A stretch of 64,000 bases of DNA from MGBC114844 sp910585855 (GCA_965646165.1 CBFFYP010000011.1:1-64000); one strand, 5' to 3'; positions 44,373 through 54,395 are shown, numbered from the stretch's first letter. Made by a program: numbers and translations. Notes: a model not told the origin generated them from the letters alone.

Positions 44373-46691
44373 ATGGGTGAGGAGAAAATTTTGATACCAG
44401 TGATTGCTTTAAGGGGTATGACAATTTTACCGGCAATGGTAGTACATTTTGATGTCAGCCGGGCAAAATCGATTCATGCTTTGGAAAAGGCTATGGTACA
44501 TGAACAGAGAATTTTGGTTATTACACAGAGAGATCCAGAGGATGAAGAACCAACACTGGAAAATTTATATCAGATTGGAACGATCTGTGAGATTAAGCAG
44601 TTAATTAAGCTTCCTAATAATATTATTCGTGTTTTGGTAGAGGGAAAAGAACGGGCGGAATTGGAAAATTTTATTGAGGATCAGGAGGCATTGATTGGAG
44701 AGGTATATATTTTAGGAAATACCGGGAAAGAGGAATTGGATTCTGTCACAATGGAGGCTATGATGCGGATTGTGAAGGAGTTATTGCTTCGCTATAGTGC
44801 TATGAATCCAAAGTTAAATCGGGATACGGTAAAACTGCTTACGGAAACAGGGGATTTGGAATATTTGTTAGATCAGGTTGCTAATAATATTCCGCTTCGT
44901 TATGAGCAGAAACAGGAACTTTTGGAGGCTTCTGATTTAACGCTGCGTTATGAAGTGATTACACGGATTCTTGGAAATGAAATTGAGGTGCTTCGTATTC
45001 GAAAGGAATTTCAGGAAGAGGTAAAGGCAAGGGTCGATAAAAATCAAAAGGAATATATTTTGCGGGAGCAGATGAAGTTGATTCGAGATGAGCTTGGAGA
45101 GGGAGATAGTGCTTCAGATGCAGATCACTATTTGGAAACACTCAGTAAGTTAAAGGCTTCGAAAGAGGTAAAGGATAAGATTAAAAAGGAGATTGTTCGC
45201 TTTAAGAATATTGGTTCGAACAGTTCAGAGAGCAGTGTATCACGGACTTATATTGAAACATTGTTAGAGATGCCTTGGAATAAAGCATCCAAGGACAGCA
45301 AGGATTTGAAAAAGGCAAATGAGATTTTGGAAGCGGAGCATTATGGATTAAAGAAGGTAAAGGAACGGATTTTGGAATTTTTGGCAGTGCGTTCTCTGAC
45401 AGAAAAGGGGGAGAGTCCGATTATCTGTTTGGTAGGACCTCCCGGAACTGGGAAAACGTCGATTGCGAAGTCAGTTGCAAAGGCATTAAATAAGGAATAT
45501 GTGCGGATTTGTCTGGGCGGTGTACGGGATGAAGCAGAGATTCGAGGGCATCGCAGAACCTATGTGGGGGCGATGCCGGGGAGGATTGCAGCGGGGCTTC
45601 ACAATGCCGGAGTGAAAAATCCTTTGATGCTGTTGGATGAAATTGATAAAGTGAGCAGTGATTATAAGGGAGATACCTCTTCTGCACTTTTAGAAGTATT
45701 GGATTCGGAGCAAAATTCAAAGTTTCGGGATCACTATATTGAGATACCGCTGGATCTGTCGGAGGTGCTGTTTATTGCTACTGCAAATTCGGTGCAGGAT
45801 ATACCGAAACCTTTGTTGGATCGAATGGAAATGATTGAAGTGACTAGTTATACAGAAAATGAAAAAGCACATATTGCAAAGGATCATTTGATTCCAAAAC
45901 AGTTAAAGAAGCATGGGATAAAAGAAAAACAGTTGATTTTTTCGGAAAAAGCAGTGGAACATATGATTCATAGTTATACCAGAGAGGCTGGTGTGCGTGG
46001 ATTAGAGCGCAAGATTGGGGAGATTTGCAGAAAGGCTGCCCGTGAGATTTTGGAAGAGAAAAGAGAAGTGGTAAAGATTACGGAATCTAGTTTGAAAAAA
46101 TATCTGGGTAAGGAATTGTATGTTTTTGATGTGGCAAATGAAACGGATGAAGTCGGGATTGTACGAGGGCTTGCATGGACAAGTGTAGGGGGTGATACGC
46201 TTCAGATTGAAGTGAATATTATGCCGGGAAAAGGGGAATTGAAATTGACTGGAAAGTTGGGAGATGTGATGAAAGAATCGGCACAGGCAGGGGTAAGTTA
46301 TATTCGTTCCATTGCACCACGTTATCAGCTTTCAGAGGATTATTTTGAGAAACATGATATTCATATTCATATACCGGAGGGAGCAGTGCCAAAGGATGGA
46401 CCTTCTGCCGGAATTACAATGGCTACGGCAATGCTTTCGGCGATTGTAGAAAAGCCGGTTCGTGCTGATTTGGCTATGACTGGGGAAATTACACTTCGGG
46501 GGCGGGTGCTTCCGATTGGAGGGTTAAAAGAAAAGATTTTGGCTGCGAAGATGGCGCATATTAAGACGGTGCTGGTGCCGGAAAAGAATCGGCGGGATGT
46601 GGCAGAGATTTCTTCTGAGATAGTAAAGGGGATTCGGATAGAATATGTAGAGAATATGGAGCAGGTGATAGGGCAGGCGTTCATTTTTTGA
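44373..46691 (+). CDS. lon: ATP-dependent protease La
   Basis: 772 residues. The N-terminal substrate domain is IPVIALRGMTILPAMVVHFD. The AAA+ module has Walker A CLVGPPGTGKTSIAKSV and Walker B PLMLLDEIDKV. The serine protease domain has the Ser-Lys dyad in PKDGPSAGITMATAM and GGLKEKILAAKMA. It degrades misfolded proteins. The start is taken at ATG 44373, 9-10 bp after GAGAGG; ATG 44364 abuts the site. Copy A10 starts 3 bp after the stop. Confidence 0.97.
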   Translation: MGEEKILIPVIALRGMTILPAMVVHFDVSRAKSIHALEKAMVHEQRILVITQRDPEDEEPTLENLYQIGTICEIKQLIKLPNNIIRVLVEGKERAELENFIEDQEALIGEVYILGNTGKEELDSVTMEAMMRIVKELLLRYSAMNPKLNRDTVKLLTETGDLEYLLDQVANNIPLRYEQKQELLEASDLTLRYEVITRILGNEIEVLRIRKEFQEEVKARVDKNQKEYILREQMKLIRDELGEGDSASDADHYLETLSKLKASKEVKDKIKKEIVRFKNIGSNSSESSVSRTYIETLLEMPWNKASKDSKDLKKANEILEAEHYGLKKVKERILEFLAVRSLTEKGESPIICLVGPPGTGKTSIAKSVAKALNKEYVRICLGGVRDEAEIRGHRRTYVGAMPGRIAAGLHNAGVKNPLMLLDEIDKVSSDYKGDTSSALLEVLDSEQNSKFRDHYIEIPLDLSEVLFIATANSVQDIPKPLLDRMEMIEVTSYTENEKAHIAKDHLIPKQLKKHGIKEKQLIFSEKAVEHMIHSYTREAGVRGLERKIGEICRKAAREILEEKREVVKITESSLKKYLGKELYVFDVANETDEVGIVRGLAWTSVGGDTLQIEVNIMPGKGELKLTGKLGDVMKESAQAGVSYIRSIAPRYQLSEDYFEKHDIHIHIPEGAVPKDGPSAGITMATAMLSAIVEKPVRADLAMTGEITLRGRVLPIGGLKEKILAAKMAHIKTVLVPEKNRRDVAEISSEIVKGIRIEYVENMEQVIGQAFIF

Positions 46692-46694
46692 ATG

Positions 46695-46863
46695 AGGATG
46701 CCGGAAGCTCAAGGGATGTTTGCTCTGAGCCCGCTTTCGCTTAGCATTTCCTCGTAGCGGACACATAAGACGCTAAAATACAGCGTCTAAGTGCCGACGG
46801 GAAATGATGACCCTGCGCAGATATCCCTTGGGCTTCCGGCTATGTATTTCAGTCGAAAAATAG
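46695..46863 (+). repeat. Family A palindromic element, copy A10 (short subtype)
   Basis: Left GGATGCCG, outer arms GAAGCTCAAGGGATGTT and GATATCCCTTGGGCTTC, right end CGGCTATGTATTTC. The loop-proximal pair is TG/CA, as in A5. Inner hairpin AGACGCT/AGCGTCT in the short form. It touches the lon stop codon, so insertion or growth occurs right at coding ends. Confidence 0.9.
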
Positions 46864-46921
46864 AGGTGTAAAAAATGAAGCTACTGGGAGTAGAATAAAA
46901 TAAAAAGGAAATTGGTGTATT

Positions 46922-47509
46922 ATGATTATAAAAGAGGTTAATTTGGAAACGGTTTGTGGGATTACTAGTACGTTGCCTGTTAATACAGAACCGGAAATTG
47001 CTTTTGCTGGGAAGTCAAATGTTGGAAAGTCTTCTTTGATTAATGCTTTGATTCAGCGCAAGGCATTGGCTCGGACTTCTTCTCAGCCCGGTAAGACGCA
47101 GACACTTAATTTTTATCATGTCAATCGGGCGTTTTATTATGTGGATCTTCCGGGGTATGGTTATGCGAAGGTAGCAGTGTCTGAGAAGGAAAAATGGGGG
47201 AAGATGATTGAACGTTATTTAAGAAAGTCTGAGCAGCTTCGGGCGGTTTTTTTGTTGGTGGATATTCGTCATGCTCCTTCGGAGAATGATAGAATAATGT
47301 ATCAGTGGATTTTGGGAAATGGGTTTCATCCGATTATAATTGCTACAAAGTTGGATAAAATAAAAAGAAGTCAGGTACAAAGGCAGGTACGCCTGATTCG
47401 GGATGGACTTCAGGTGGAGGAGGATACGATATTGATTCCTTTTTCGGCTGAAACGAAACAGGGACGGGAAGAGATTTGGGAGTTGGTAGAGCAGTTGATT
47501 GCAGAGTAG
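46922..47509 (+). CDS. engB: Ribosome biogenesis GTP-binding protein EngB/YsxC
   Basis: 195 residues. G1 is AFAGKSNVGKSSLINAL, G2 lies in the TSSQPGKTQTLNF region, G3 is YYVDLPGYGYAKV, G4 is IIATKLDKIKRSQ and G5 IPFSAETKQG. It is needed for large ribosomal subunit assembly. It is the last gene of the tig-clp-lon cluster, as in Bacillus. Confidence 0.95.
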   Translation: MIIKEVNLETVCGITSTLPVNTEPEIAFAGKSNVGKSSLINALIQRKALARTSSQPGKTQTLNFYHVNRAFYYVDLPGYGYAKVAVSEKEKWGKMIERYLRKSEQLRAVFLLVDIRHAPSENDRIMYQWILGNGFHPIIIATKLDKIKRSQVQRQVRLIRDGLQVEEDTILIPFSAETKQGREEIWELVEQLIAE

Positions 47510-47575
47510 GGGAAGTGGAATTAGAGGCAGGGCGGAAAGTGATTTTGTTGAGGATGAATAGAGAGGAAAACGGAT

Positions 47576-48241
47576 ATGGGGTTGTTTGATATTATTGGAC
47601 CTGTTATGGTTGGACCTTCTAGTTCCCATACGGCTGGGGCTGCCAGAATTGGTTATATTTGCAGTAAAATGATGGATGAGAGGATTTCGGAGGCTAGGAT
47701 TTTGTTTTATGGCTCTTTTTTGGCTACGGGGAAAGGGCATGGAACGGATAAGGCATTGGTTGCAGGGCTGCTTGGAATGAAACCGGATGATGAGCGGATT
47801 CCTTATAGTTTAGAGATTGCCAGAGAGCAGGAGATGCAGGTGCTGTTTGGAGCAGTGGAACTGACGGAAGCGCATCCGAATACAGTAAAGCTGATTTTAA
47901 CTGGGAGGAGTGGAAGAAAGTTAGAGGTGGTGGCGGCTTCTACTGGAGGAGGACGAATTCGGATTTGTCAGATTGACGGGTTGGATGCAAATTTTTGTGG
48001 GGATTATCCTACTTTGATTATTCACAATTTAGATCAGCCCGGATCGGTGATGGAAGTGACGGCTATGTTGGCAAAGGAACAGGTAAATATTGCAACAATG
48101 CAGCTTTATCGGAATCGCCGGGGTGGTAATGCTGTTATGATATTGGAGTGCGATCAGGAGATTTCAAAGGAATTTTTAGAATGGATCAAACGGTTAGAGG
48201 GCATACTGAAGGTGACATATTTAAGTCTTAGGGAAGGATAG
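47576..48241 (+). CDS. sdaAB: L-serine dehydratase beta subunit
   Basis: 221 residues. The serine dehydratase beta domain (IIGPVMVGPSSSHTAGAARIG with the SSSHT motif) is followed by an ACT domain (LIIHNLDQPGSVMEVTAML) that senses serine. It pairs with the alpha subunit encoded 55 bp downstream to deaminate L-serine to pyruvate in anaerobic Firmicutes. Confidence 0.93.
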   Translation: MGLFDIIGPVMVGPSSSHTAGAARIGYICSKMMDERISEARILFYGSFLATGKGHGTDKALVAGLLGMKPDDERIPYSLEIAREQEMQVLFGAVELTEAHPNTVKLILTGRSGRKLEVVAASTGGGRIRICQIDGLDANFCGDYPTLIIHNLDQPGSVMEVTAMLAKEQVNIATMQLYRNRRGGNAVMILECDQEISKEFLEWIKRLEGILKVTYLSLREG

Positions 48242-48296
48242 AAACGGGATTTTTATTGTTTTTTTATTATGAAAATTTTGGAATGGAGTAAAACAG

Positions 48297-49163
48297 ATGG
48301 GTTATCGATCTTTGGCGGAAATTGCTTCTTATGGGCAGGAAAAAGGGCTTTCTTTTTGGGAAATTATTGTGATGGGGGATATGCGGGAACGAGATGTGAC
48401 TATGCAGGAGTCAATGGAAAAGATGACGGCTATGTATCAGGCTATGAAGCGGGCAGATGCGGGATATGAGGAGAATCTGCGGTCTTCTAGTCGATTGGTG
48501 GGCGGAGATGGGGAAAAGGTGCAGAAATATTTTTTGAAGGGGGAGAGTTTATGCGGAGAATTGATTGGCAAAGTGATGGAGCGGGCAATTAAGATGAGTG
48601 AATCGAATGCCTGTATGAAGCGGATTGTGGCAGCACCTACTGCCGGATCTTGCGGGGTGCTTCCGGCGGTGCTTTTGACTATGGAGGAGAGGTTTTTAAT
48701 TTTGCAGGAGCAGATTATACAGGCACTTTATGTGGCAGCCGGGATTGGTGAGGTGATTGCTTATCGGGCTTTTATTGCTGGGGCACAGGGGGGATGTCAG
48801 GCGGAGATTGGATCGGCTTCTGCTATGGCGGCTGGGGCAGCGGCTTTTTTAAAGGGGGCAGATGCGGAAGGGATTATTCATGCGGCAGCATTGGCTTTGA
48901 AAAATCTGCTTGGACTGGCTTGTGATCCGGTGGCTGGATTGGTGGAAGTTCCTTGTGTGAAGAGGAATGTGCTTGGGGCGGTAAATGCATTGACTTCGGC
49001 GGATTTAGTGCTTGCCGGGGTGCGGAGTGCAATTCCGCCGGATGAAGTGATTGATGCAATGCGGGCGATTGGGGTCGGGATGTCGGCAGCGATTCGGGAA
49101 ACTGGGGAAGGCGGGCTGGCGGCTACTCCTACTGGGGTGGAGATTGCAAGGCGGTTGAAATAA
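48297..49163 (+). CDS. sdaAA: L-serine dehydratase alpha subunit, Fe-S dependent
   Basis: 288 residues. Typical segments are RIVAAPTAGSCGVLPAVLLT (first cluster Cys), AGAQGGCQAEIGSASAMAAG (second), GLACDPVAGLVEVPCVKRN (third and fourth) and IRETGEGGLAATPTGVEIA. The cysteines hold the oxygen-sensitive [4Fe-4S] cluster that does the dehydration. It forms an operon with the beta subunit. Copy A11 follows 52 bp after the stop. Confidence 0.93.
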   Translation: MGYRSLAEIASYGQEKGLSFWEIIVMGDMRERDVTMQESMEKMTAMYQAMKRADAGYEENLRSSSRLVGGDGEKVQKYFLKGESLCGELIGKVMERAIKMSESNACMKRIVAAPTAGSCGVLPAVLLTMEERFLILQEQIIQALYVAAGIGEVIAYRAFIAGAQGGCQAEIGSASAMAAGAAAFLKGADAEGIIHAAALALKNLLGLACDPVAGLVEVPCVKRNVLGAVNALTSADLVLAGVRSAIPPDEVIDAMRAIGVGMSAAIRETGEGGLAATPTGVEIARRLK

Positions 49164-49215
49164 AAAATTCCGATTGATCCGGATGCTGGAATTGAATTGA
49201 GTAATCGAATTAGTC

Positions 49216-49376
49216 GGACGCCGGAATTAAATAAGAGGTCTATTCCGAACCCGCTTTCGCTTAGCATTTCCTATTTTCACAGCGGACATATAAGGTGCTA
49301 AAACACAGCAATACAGCACCTAAGTGCCGACGGGAAATGATGACCCTTCATAGACCTCTTATTCGATTCCGGCTGT
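49216..49376 (+). repeat. Family A palindromic element, copy A11
   Basis: Left GGACGCCG, outer arms GAATTAAATAAGAGGTC and GACCTCTTATTCGATTC, right end CGGCTGTT. The inner hairpin is AGGTGCT/AGCACCT in the long form. The element abuts the hsdM relic, whose readable sequence begins within ~5 bp of the right end, so it may have been inserted into the old gene. Confidence 0.9.
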
Positions 49377-49380
49377 TAAA

Positions 49381-49690
49381 AAGCTGAGATATGGACGGCT
49401 GCCGGATTTTAATGAAAGAGGGGAATTGGTTGGGATAGAAGAGGATAAAGAGAAAGGGGATCAAGGGAAAACGGTGTTTGCACGTTATATGGAGGATACT
49501 ACATTTTTAATTCCTACTCTGCAGGTGCTGCAAAAGATTATTACGGGATTATAGGATTAATATGAGCATGATATTGCAGATTTGGATATGTAGGGTGATT
49601 TGTATGAATATATACTTGATAAATTGTCTACAGCCGGACAGAATGGACAATTTCGGACACCGAAGCATATATATAATATTAATAAAAGAA
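49381..49690 (+). pseudogene. Relic of a type I restriction methyltransferase (hsdM)
   Basis: One frame reads KLRYGRLPDFNERGELVGIE, then TVFARYMEDTTFLIPTLQVL, then TAG (49552) and TAA (49558), then YEHDIADLDM, TAG (49591) and GDLYEYILDKLSTAGQNGQF followed by RTPKHI. GDLYEYxLxKxxTAGQNGQFRTPxHI is the conserved HsdM segment just before the SAM motif. Upstream is missing (copy A11 lies there) and so is everything after the RTPKHI segment. Three in-frame stops mark it as dead. Confidence 0.75.
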
Positions 49691-49819
49691 GAATTGATAA
49701 AAATGGATTTATTAGTCAAAATCGAAATTTATGAAGGAATTTCTTTAACTTTCCCCATTTTTCAAGGTTTTTCAAACTTCAAATAGTGAAATGATATGTA
49801 TTTTCCCTTGTTTTTGTCC

Positions 49820-50011
49820 TTATGGGCATTTGACAAGGGAATGTCTTTTCTGAATGTGCTTAGTCGTTGCCTGTAAAAACCTAGCGGAAGTTCGCTTAGC
49901 TTCCCTTGTGGCATGAGCATATACATTCATTGTGGTACTGACATCTGAGTGTTCTAAAAGTTTCTGCACTTCTCTGTAGTAGTTGCGGTGGCAAAGCTTC
50001 CCATACTGCAT
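49820..50011 (-). pseudogene. C-terminal fragment of a tyrosine recombinase/integrase
   Basis: The readable piece VQKLLEHSDVSTTMNVYAHA matches the end of phage/ICE integrases (LGHSDIxTTMNxYxH, with the nucleophile Tyr). The rest of the catalytic domain is absent. It marks the left part of the island 49.4-54.7 kb as originally mobile. Confidence 0.65.
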
Positions 50012-50082
50012 ACGGTTTTTGAGTTGCTCCTTTCTTGTAAGATTTATAAGGAACTGATTTGAAAATGACAGGAGTTTTGTTG

Positions 50083-50406
50083 TTATAGGTTTTCTTTATA
50101 GGCATTTCCCCATGTTTCCATAGCATTCAGTATAGGTCGCATAGATTCGCCTAATTCGCTTAGTGCATACTCAACTCGTGGGAGAACTTCAGGATAAACA
50201 GTACGGGTAATAATTGCATCTGCCTCCATTGAGCGGAGACTGTCGGTCAGCACTTTCTGGCTTATCCCTTCTAAATCCTTTTGCAACTCATTAAAACGCC
50301 AAGGTCTTTGAAGAAGATTCCGCATAATCAGCAGCTTCCATTTGCTTCCTATAAGCTGAACAGTTGTGGCTACGGGGCAAGCGGGTAACTCGTCTTTTGT
50401 TTTCAT
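50083..50406 (-). CDS. HxlR-family transcriptional regulator
   Basis: 107 residues: CPVATTVQLIGSKWKLLIMRNLLQRPWRFNELQKDL, then QKVLTDSLRSMEADAIITR and VEYALSELGESMRPILNAME, a textbook HxlR winged helix with a leading Cys that can sense electrophiles. It is divergent from the peptide/oxidoreductase genes to its right and probably controlled them; several of those are now broken while this gene looks intact. Confidence 0.88.
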   Translation of the reverse strand: MKTKDELPACPVATTVQLIGSKWKLLIMRNLLQRPWRFNELQKDLEGISQKVLTDSLRSMEADAIITRTVYPEVLPRVEYALSELGESMRPILNAMETWGNAYKENL

Positions 50407-50673
50407 ATAGACACCTCCATAAATAATACACTCATTTTTGGGTGTTACATTACAATTATAGTGCTATATTCCGCAAAAAATCAAGTCTGCAATGCATTAA
50501 CAGAAAATTTACAAATAAATTTTGAGAGCATAGAGGCGACAAATTAGCACAAAGTTTACAAAAAAGTAACCTAGGTTATAAAAAAAGTGCGTACTTGTAG
50601 GGGGAAAAATATCCGTACAATAGTAAGTACAGAGGGCAGAAACCCGCTGAATACTTATATGGAGGTCTAAAAA

Positions 50674-50909
50674 ATGGCAACTTTTTTAATCTGTTTTGGA
50701 TGGAACAAGAAAATGGAGGCTGCTCCTGCGGCTGCTTGTGGTTCTGCTTGGGCACTGGTGATAAGCCGGAAGAGAAGCCTGCCGCTTGCGGCTCAGCCTG
50801 CGGTGCTGGTGATAAGCCTGCTGAAGCTCCCGCTGCTTGTGGTGCAGCCGACAAGCCGGAAGAAAAGCCTGCTGCTTGCGGTTCAGCCTGTGGTGCTGGC
50901 GACAAGTAA
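50674..50909 (+). pseudogene. ACGX-repeat ribosomal peptide precursor, frameshifted
   Basis: GGAGGT precedes the ATG by 7-8 bp. The first frame reads MATFLICFGWNKKMEAAPAA then ACGSAW; a missing base near 50750 then moves the rest into another frame that reads ACGSACGAGDK, ACGAADK and ACGSACGAGDK repeats separated by PEEKPA or PAEAPA. Restoring one base joins them into one Cys-rich precursor of the ACGX type, the substrate class of a dedicated radical-SAM maturase. The maturase gene downstream is also broken. Confidence 0.7.
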
Positions 50910-51013
50910 ACCGTTCCATGCCCTAAAAAGCTGTTCCCGGCGGGAACGCTCTCGCCGGGAACATTTAGATGTTACTCGGTATAACCGATTTTATATAAAG
51001 CGAGGTATGCAAT

Positions 51014-52085
51014 ATGAAGCAATATTTTTCTTTTCAATGGCACATTACAGATGAGTGCGATCAGCGGTGTTAAGCACTGTTACATTTTTCGGGGGGGATA
51101 CCTGCAAAAGATAGATTCTATGGATTGGCCAGCAAATTGCAGGACACTTTTTATAATTGTCTTGATTTTTGCGAGGTTTATAAGCGTTTGCCCTATTTCT
51201 ATATTACAGGCGGCGATCCGATCCTGCACCCTGATTTTTGGAGGCTTCTGGAACTGCTTCACGAACACAGCGTACCTTTTACTATTCTGGAAATCCATTC
51301 CACTTAAACGATCAGGTCTGCCGTGAACTGAAAGCATACGGCTGTGAAAATATCAGTTTGTCAATCGACGGTTTGCGTGAAACACACACTGGTTCAGAAA
51401 GCCGGTTCTTATGACTGTACTCTTGAAAAAATTAGCTGCATCAAACCGTGCAGGAATCCGCAGCGTTGTTGATGACGACAGTTTCTAAAACAAATCGAAT
51501 GGAAATTCCCGACATATCGATGAAGTTGTGAAAGCGGGCGTCAATGTATTTTGCTTTTTCTCGTTATGTTCCAAGCGGCGGCGACTTAGATGCAAGTATG
51601 ACTCCACAGGAGTATCGTGATTCTGCTTGCAATATGTGATAAAAAAATTCAAGGAATATGAAGCGGAAGGCTGTGATACATACTTTAACAAAAAAGGATC
51701 ACCTTTGGACGCTGTATGAATATGAAACGGAGCGTTCAAAATTCCGACATCGGCAGAAGCGGTATGATTTTATGGTGGCTGTAACTGCGGAAACTGCCAT
51801 ATATCACCATTCTTCCCACAGGTGAAGTTTACGCCTGCCTCCGGGTAGCCGACAGCCGTGTAGGTAATATTTTTACAACCACCTTGATGATATATGGGTA
51901 ACCAGTATGGAGTGCTACCGGGAATACAACAAATTTTGGCAAATGTGCAAAGTGTAAAACTGCTTGCATTTTGCCGGGGATGTCCCGCAGTTGCAAAGGA
52001 ACTAATGGAGATTTTTATGCTGCCAATCCGCAATGCTGGGCAGACGAGAAGAGCGATTTGTTCAGAAAGTGAGGATTGTCTATGA
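51014..52085 (+). pseudogene. Radical-SAM/SPASM peptide maturase of the ACGX system, broken
   Basis: The 5' end reads MKQYFSFQWHITDECDQRC and then hits a TAA. Removing one T after TGT gives the expected C-x3-C-x2-C radical-SAM motif continuing KHCYIF. Further pieces in shifting frames include LPYFYITGGDPILHPDFWRL (GGE-like motif), then a SPASM-like GGCNCGNCHISP and CRGCPAVAKG near the 3' end. At least three frameshifts make it non-functional. It would have cross-linked Cys residues of the upstream peptide. Confidence 0.7.
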
Positions 52086-52094
52086 ACAGAAAAA

Positions 52095-53040
52095 ATGAAA
52101 GCGGTTTTGCTTGATAAACCGACAGAAGCCGAGAATGTTGTATTTGCGAGATTCCGATTCCCGAAGTAAAGCCCGGTTGGGTACTCGTAAAAATAAAAGC
52201 ATTTGGATAAATCACTCCGAACAGATTTTTGCGGCTGAATGAAATTCAGAGCCGATTATATTAGGAAGCCATTATTCCCGTATTTGAGTGTGTCGGAGAA
52301 ATTGCTAATCCCAGACAGCGATTTACAGTCGGACAAAAGGTAGTTGCTCTTATGGGCGGTATGGGACGCAGCTTTCACGGAAGCTATGCACAGTATGCAC
52401 TTTTTGCCGGTTCACCATGTATTTGGCTGTAGAATCCGAACTTTCGTGGACGGATATGGCGGCAATCCCTGAAACCTACTTTACGGCATGGGGTTCGCTT
52501 TTTGAATGTCTTTGCCTGAAACCAAGCGATACATTATTGATTCGTGGCGCTACCTGTGCGCTGGGTTATGCGGCGATTCAGATAGCAAAAGTGATTGGCT
52601 GCACCGTCGTTGCAACAACGCATAAGGAAAGCAAGCTATCGTTGCTTGCTCAGGTAGATAAAGCGATTCTTGATACTGGAAAACTGTCTGGTACACTAAA
52701 TAGCGTAACAAAAGCACTGGAGCTGGTCGGTCCCAAAACCCTGCCTGACACACTCCACTGTGTGGAAAAAGGCGGGATTGTCTGCAATACGGGTATTTTA
52801 GGCGGTGTATATACGCTAAACGGTTTTGATCCTATTAAGGATATTCCAAATGGAGTATATCTTACTAGCTTCTTTTCCAATTATCCAACCGAAAAAACAA
52901 TGCGGGATATTTTTGGATTTTTAGATGAACACAGCCTGAAGCCCGCCATAGGAGCAAACTTTGTGTTTGAACAGATTCGGAACGCTTGTATGGCTCTTGA
53001 CAGCGGAAGCGTGAACGGAAAAATCGTTGTCACCCTTTGA
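52095..53040 (+). pseudogene. MDR-family zinc-independent oxidoreductase (quinone reductase-like), 5' part broken
   Basis: The start MKAVLLDKPTEAENVV and the N-terminal GroES-like fold (IPEVKPGWVLVKIKAFG, then HSEQIF) lie in different frames before 52417. From 52417 an intact 207-residue piece carries the NADP-binding domain with TLLIRGATCALGYAAIQIAK. The catalytic half is therefore scrambled. In other bacteria HxlR regulators often control such oxidoreductases. Confidence 0.65.
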
Positions 53041-53062
53041 CAGCAGGCAGGAGAAATAAGCA

Positions 53063-53500
53063 ATGGGTATGGAACAAAAAACACATTTTATGGCAGATAA
53101 ATTAAAATGTATTAGCTGCGGTAAATGCGTAAACGTCTGCTTCGGCATGGTGCTGTTTTTTAGCGAAGAGGGTTGCCCACGGATACGAAATTTTGAACGG
53201 TTTGGATGGAGGGGGCGTTGGAGATGCCAGCATTGTCTTGCAGTATGTCTGACAGGCGCAATCTCCATTTTTGATAAGAAACCGGAAAATTCGCTCCCTC
53301 TGCCGCCGTCTGAAAAGAGTATTGCTTTCTGCTGTATATCCACAGGCGAAATTCACTTTCCAAATGATAAAGCGGCAGAGATTGCAATACAGACAGTTAA
53401 AGAATATAAAAGGCAGATAAAAAGTGAAATAGAGGTGATATTCAATGTTTTCAAAGATTTGGACTACGGAATCTACAAAAAGTTGCTCCGAACAAATTAG
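53063..53500 (+). pseudogene. Truncated ferredoxin-nitroreductase
   Basis: 145 residues begin with a 2[4Fe-4S]-type ferredoxin module (KCISCGKCVNVC, then RCQHCLAVCLTGAISIF) as found at the front of ferredoxin-fused nitroreductases. The FMN-binding nitroreductase body is missing. After PLPPSE the frame jumps to a short tail (FPNDKAAEIAIQTVKEYKRQ). The second cluster shows CLTGA instead of CPTGA. It overlaps the start of the sirtuin gene. Confidence 0.55.
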
Positions 53501-54395
53501 CCGTCTGCAAGAAGCAATTGATTCTGCTGAAGCGATTGTAATCGGTGCAGGTGCAGGTCTTTCTACTTCCGCAGGCTTTGTCTATACTGGGGAGAGATTT
53601 CAGAAGTATTTTTCGGATTTTGAAGAAAAATATGGTTTTCACGATATGTATTCAGGCGGCTTTTATCCTTACAAAACACTTGAGGAGCATTGGGCATATT
53701 GGAGCCGCTATATCTATGTCAATCGTTATATGGATGCACTAAAGCCGCTATATCAGGAACTTTTGGAGTTTGTAAAAGAGAAAGATTATTTTGTTATTAC
53801 AACTAATGTGGATCACTGCTTTCAAAAGGCTGGTTTTGATAAAAAGCGTTTGTTCTACACGCAGGGAGATTACGGACTGTTTCAATGCAGCGTTCCCTGT
53901 GATATAGATACCTACGATAATGAAAAAATTATACGGCGCATGGTAGATGAACAAAGGGATATGAAAATTCCCACGGAGCTGATTCCGAAATGCCCAAAAT
54001 GTGGGAAGCCGCTGACGATGAATCTGCGTTCAGATGATAAATTTGTGGAGGACAAGGGCTGGCATTTGGCAGCGGAGAGGTACGAGAATTTTCTGCGGAC
54101 ACGGAAAAATATGCGGATTTTGTTTTTGGAGCTTGGAGTCGGCTATAACACACCTGTGATTATTAAATATCCGTTCTGGCAAATGACCGCAAAAAATTCA
54201 CAGGCTGTCTATGCCTGTGTCAATTACAACACACCTGTGATTATTAAATATCCGTTCTGGCAAATGACCGCAAAAAATTCACAGGCTGTCTATGCCTGTG
54301 TCAATTACGGAGAAGCAGTGTGTCCGAAAGAAATTGAGCAGCAGTCAATTTGTATCGACGGGGATATCGGAACAGTACTTTCCGATTTGAAGTGA
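53445..54395 (+). CDS. Sir2-family protein (SirTM-like) with an internal duplication
   Basis: 316 residues. The NAD-binding Rossmann start AIVIGAGAGLSTSAGF and the catalytic region ITTNVDHCFQKAGF with nearby YTQGDYG mark a sirtuin. A single zinc-type CPKCGKP and the NLRSDDKFVEDKGWH stretch suggest the SirTM ADP-ribosyltransferase branch rather than a deacetylase. A perfect 81-bp repeat inserts 27 extra residues (YNTPVIIKYPFWQMT onward) into the C-terminal NAD-fold part, which may abolish activity. No lipoate or macrodomain genes, the usual SirTM partners, are adjacent. GAGGTG precedes the start. Confidence 0.75.
   Translation: MFSKIWTTESTKSCSEQISRLQEAIDSAEAIVIGAGAGLSTSAGFVYTGERFQKYFSDFEEKYGFHDMYSGGFYPYKTLEEHWAYWSRYIYVNRYMDALKPLYQELLEFVKEKDYFVITTNVDHCFQKAGFDKKRLFYTQGDYGLFQCSVPCDIDTYDNEKIIRRMVDEQRDMKIPTELIPKCPKCGKPLTMNLRSDDKFVEDKGWHLAAERYENFLRTRKNMRILFLELGVGYNTPVIIKYPFWQMTAKNSQAVYACVNYNTPVIIKYPFWQMTAKNSQAVYACVNYGEAVCPKEIEQQSICIDGDIGTVLSDLK
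54147..54308 (+). repeat. Perfect 81-bp tandem duplication inside the sirtuin gene
   Basis: The block beginning AACACACCTGTGATTATTAA recurs exactly 81 bp later with no substitutions, so it is recent. It keeps the reading frame. Confidence 0.95.
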
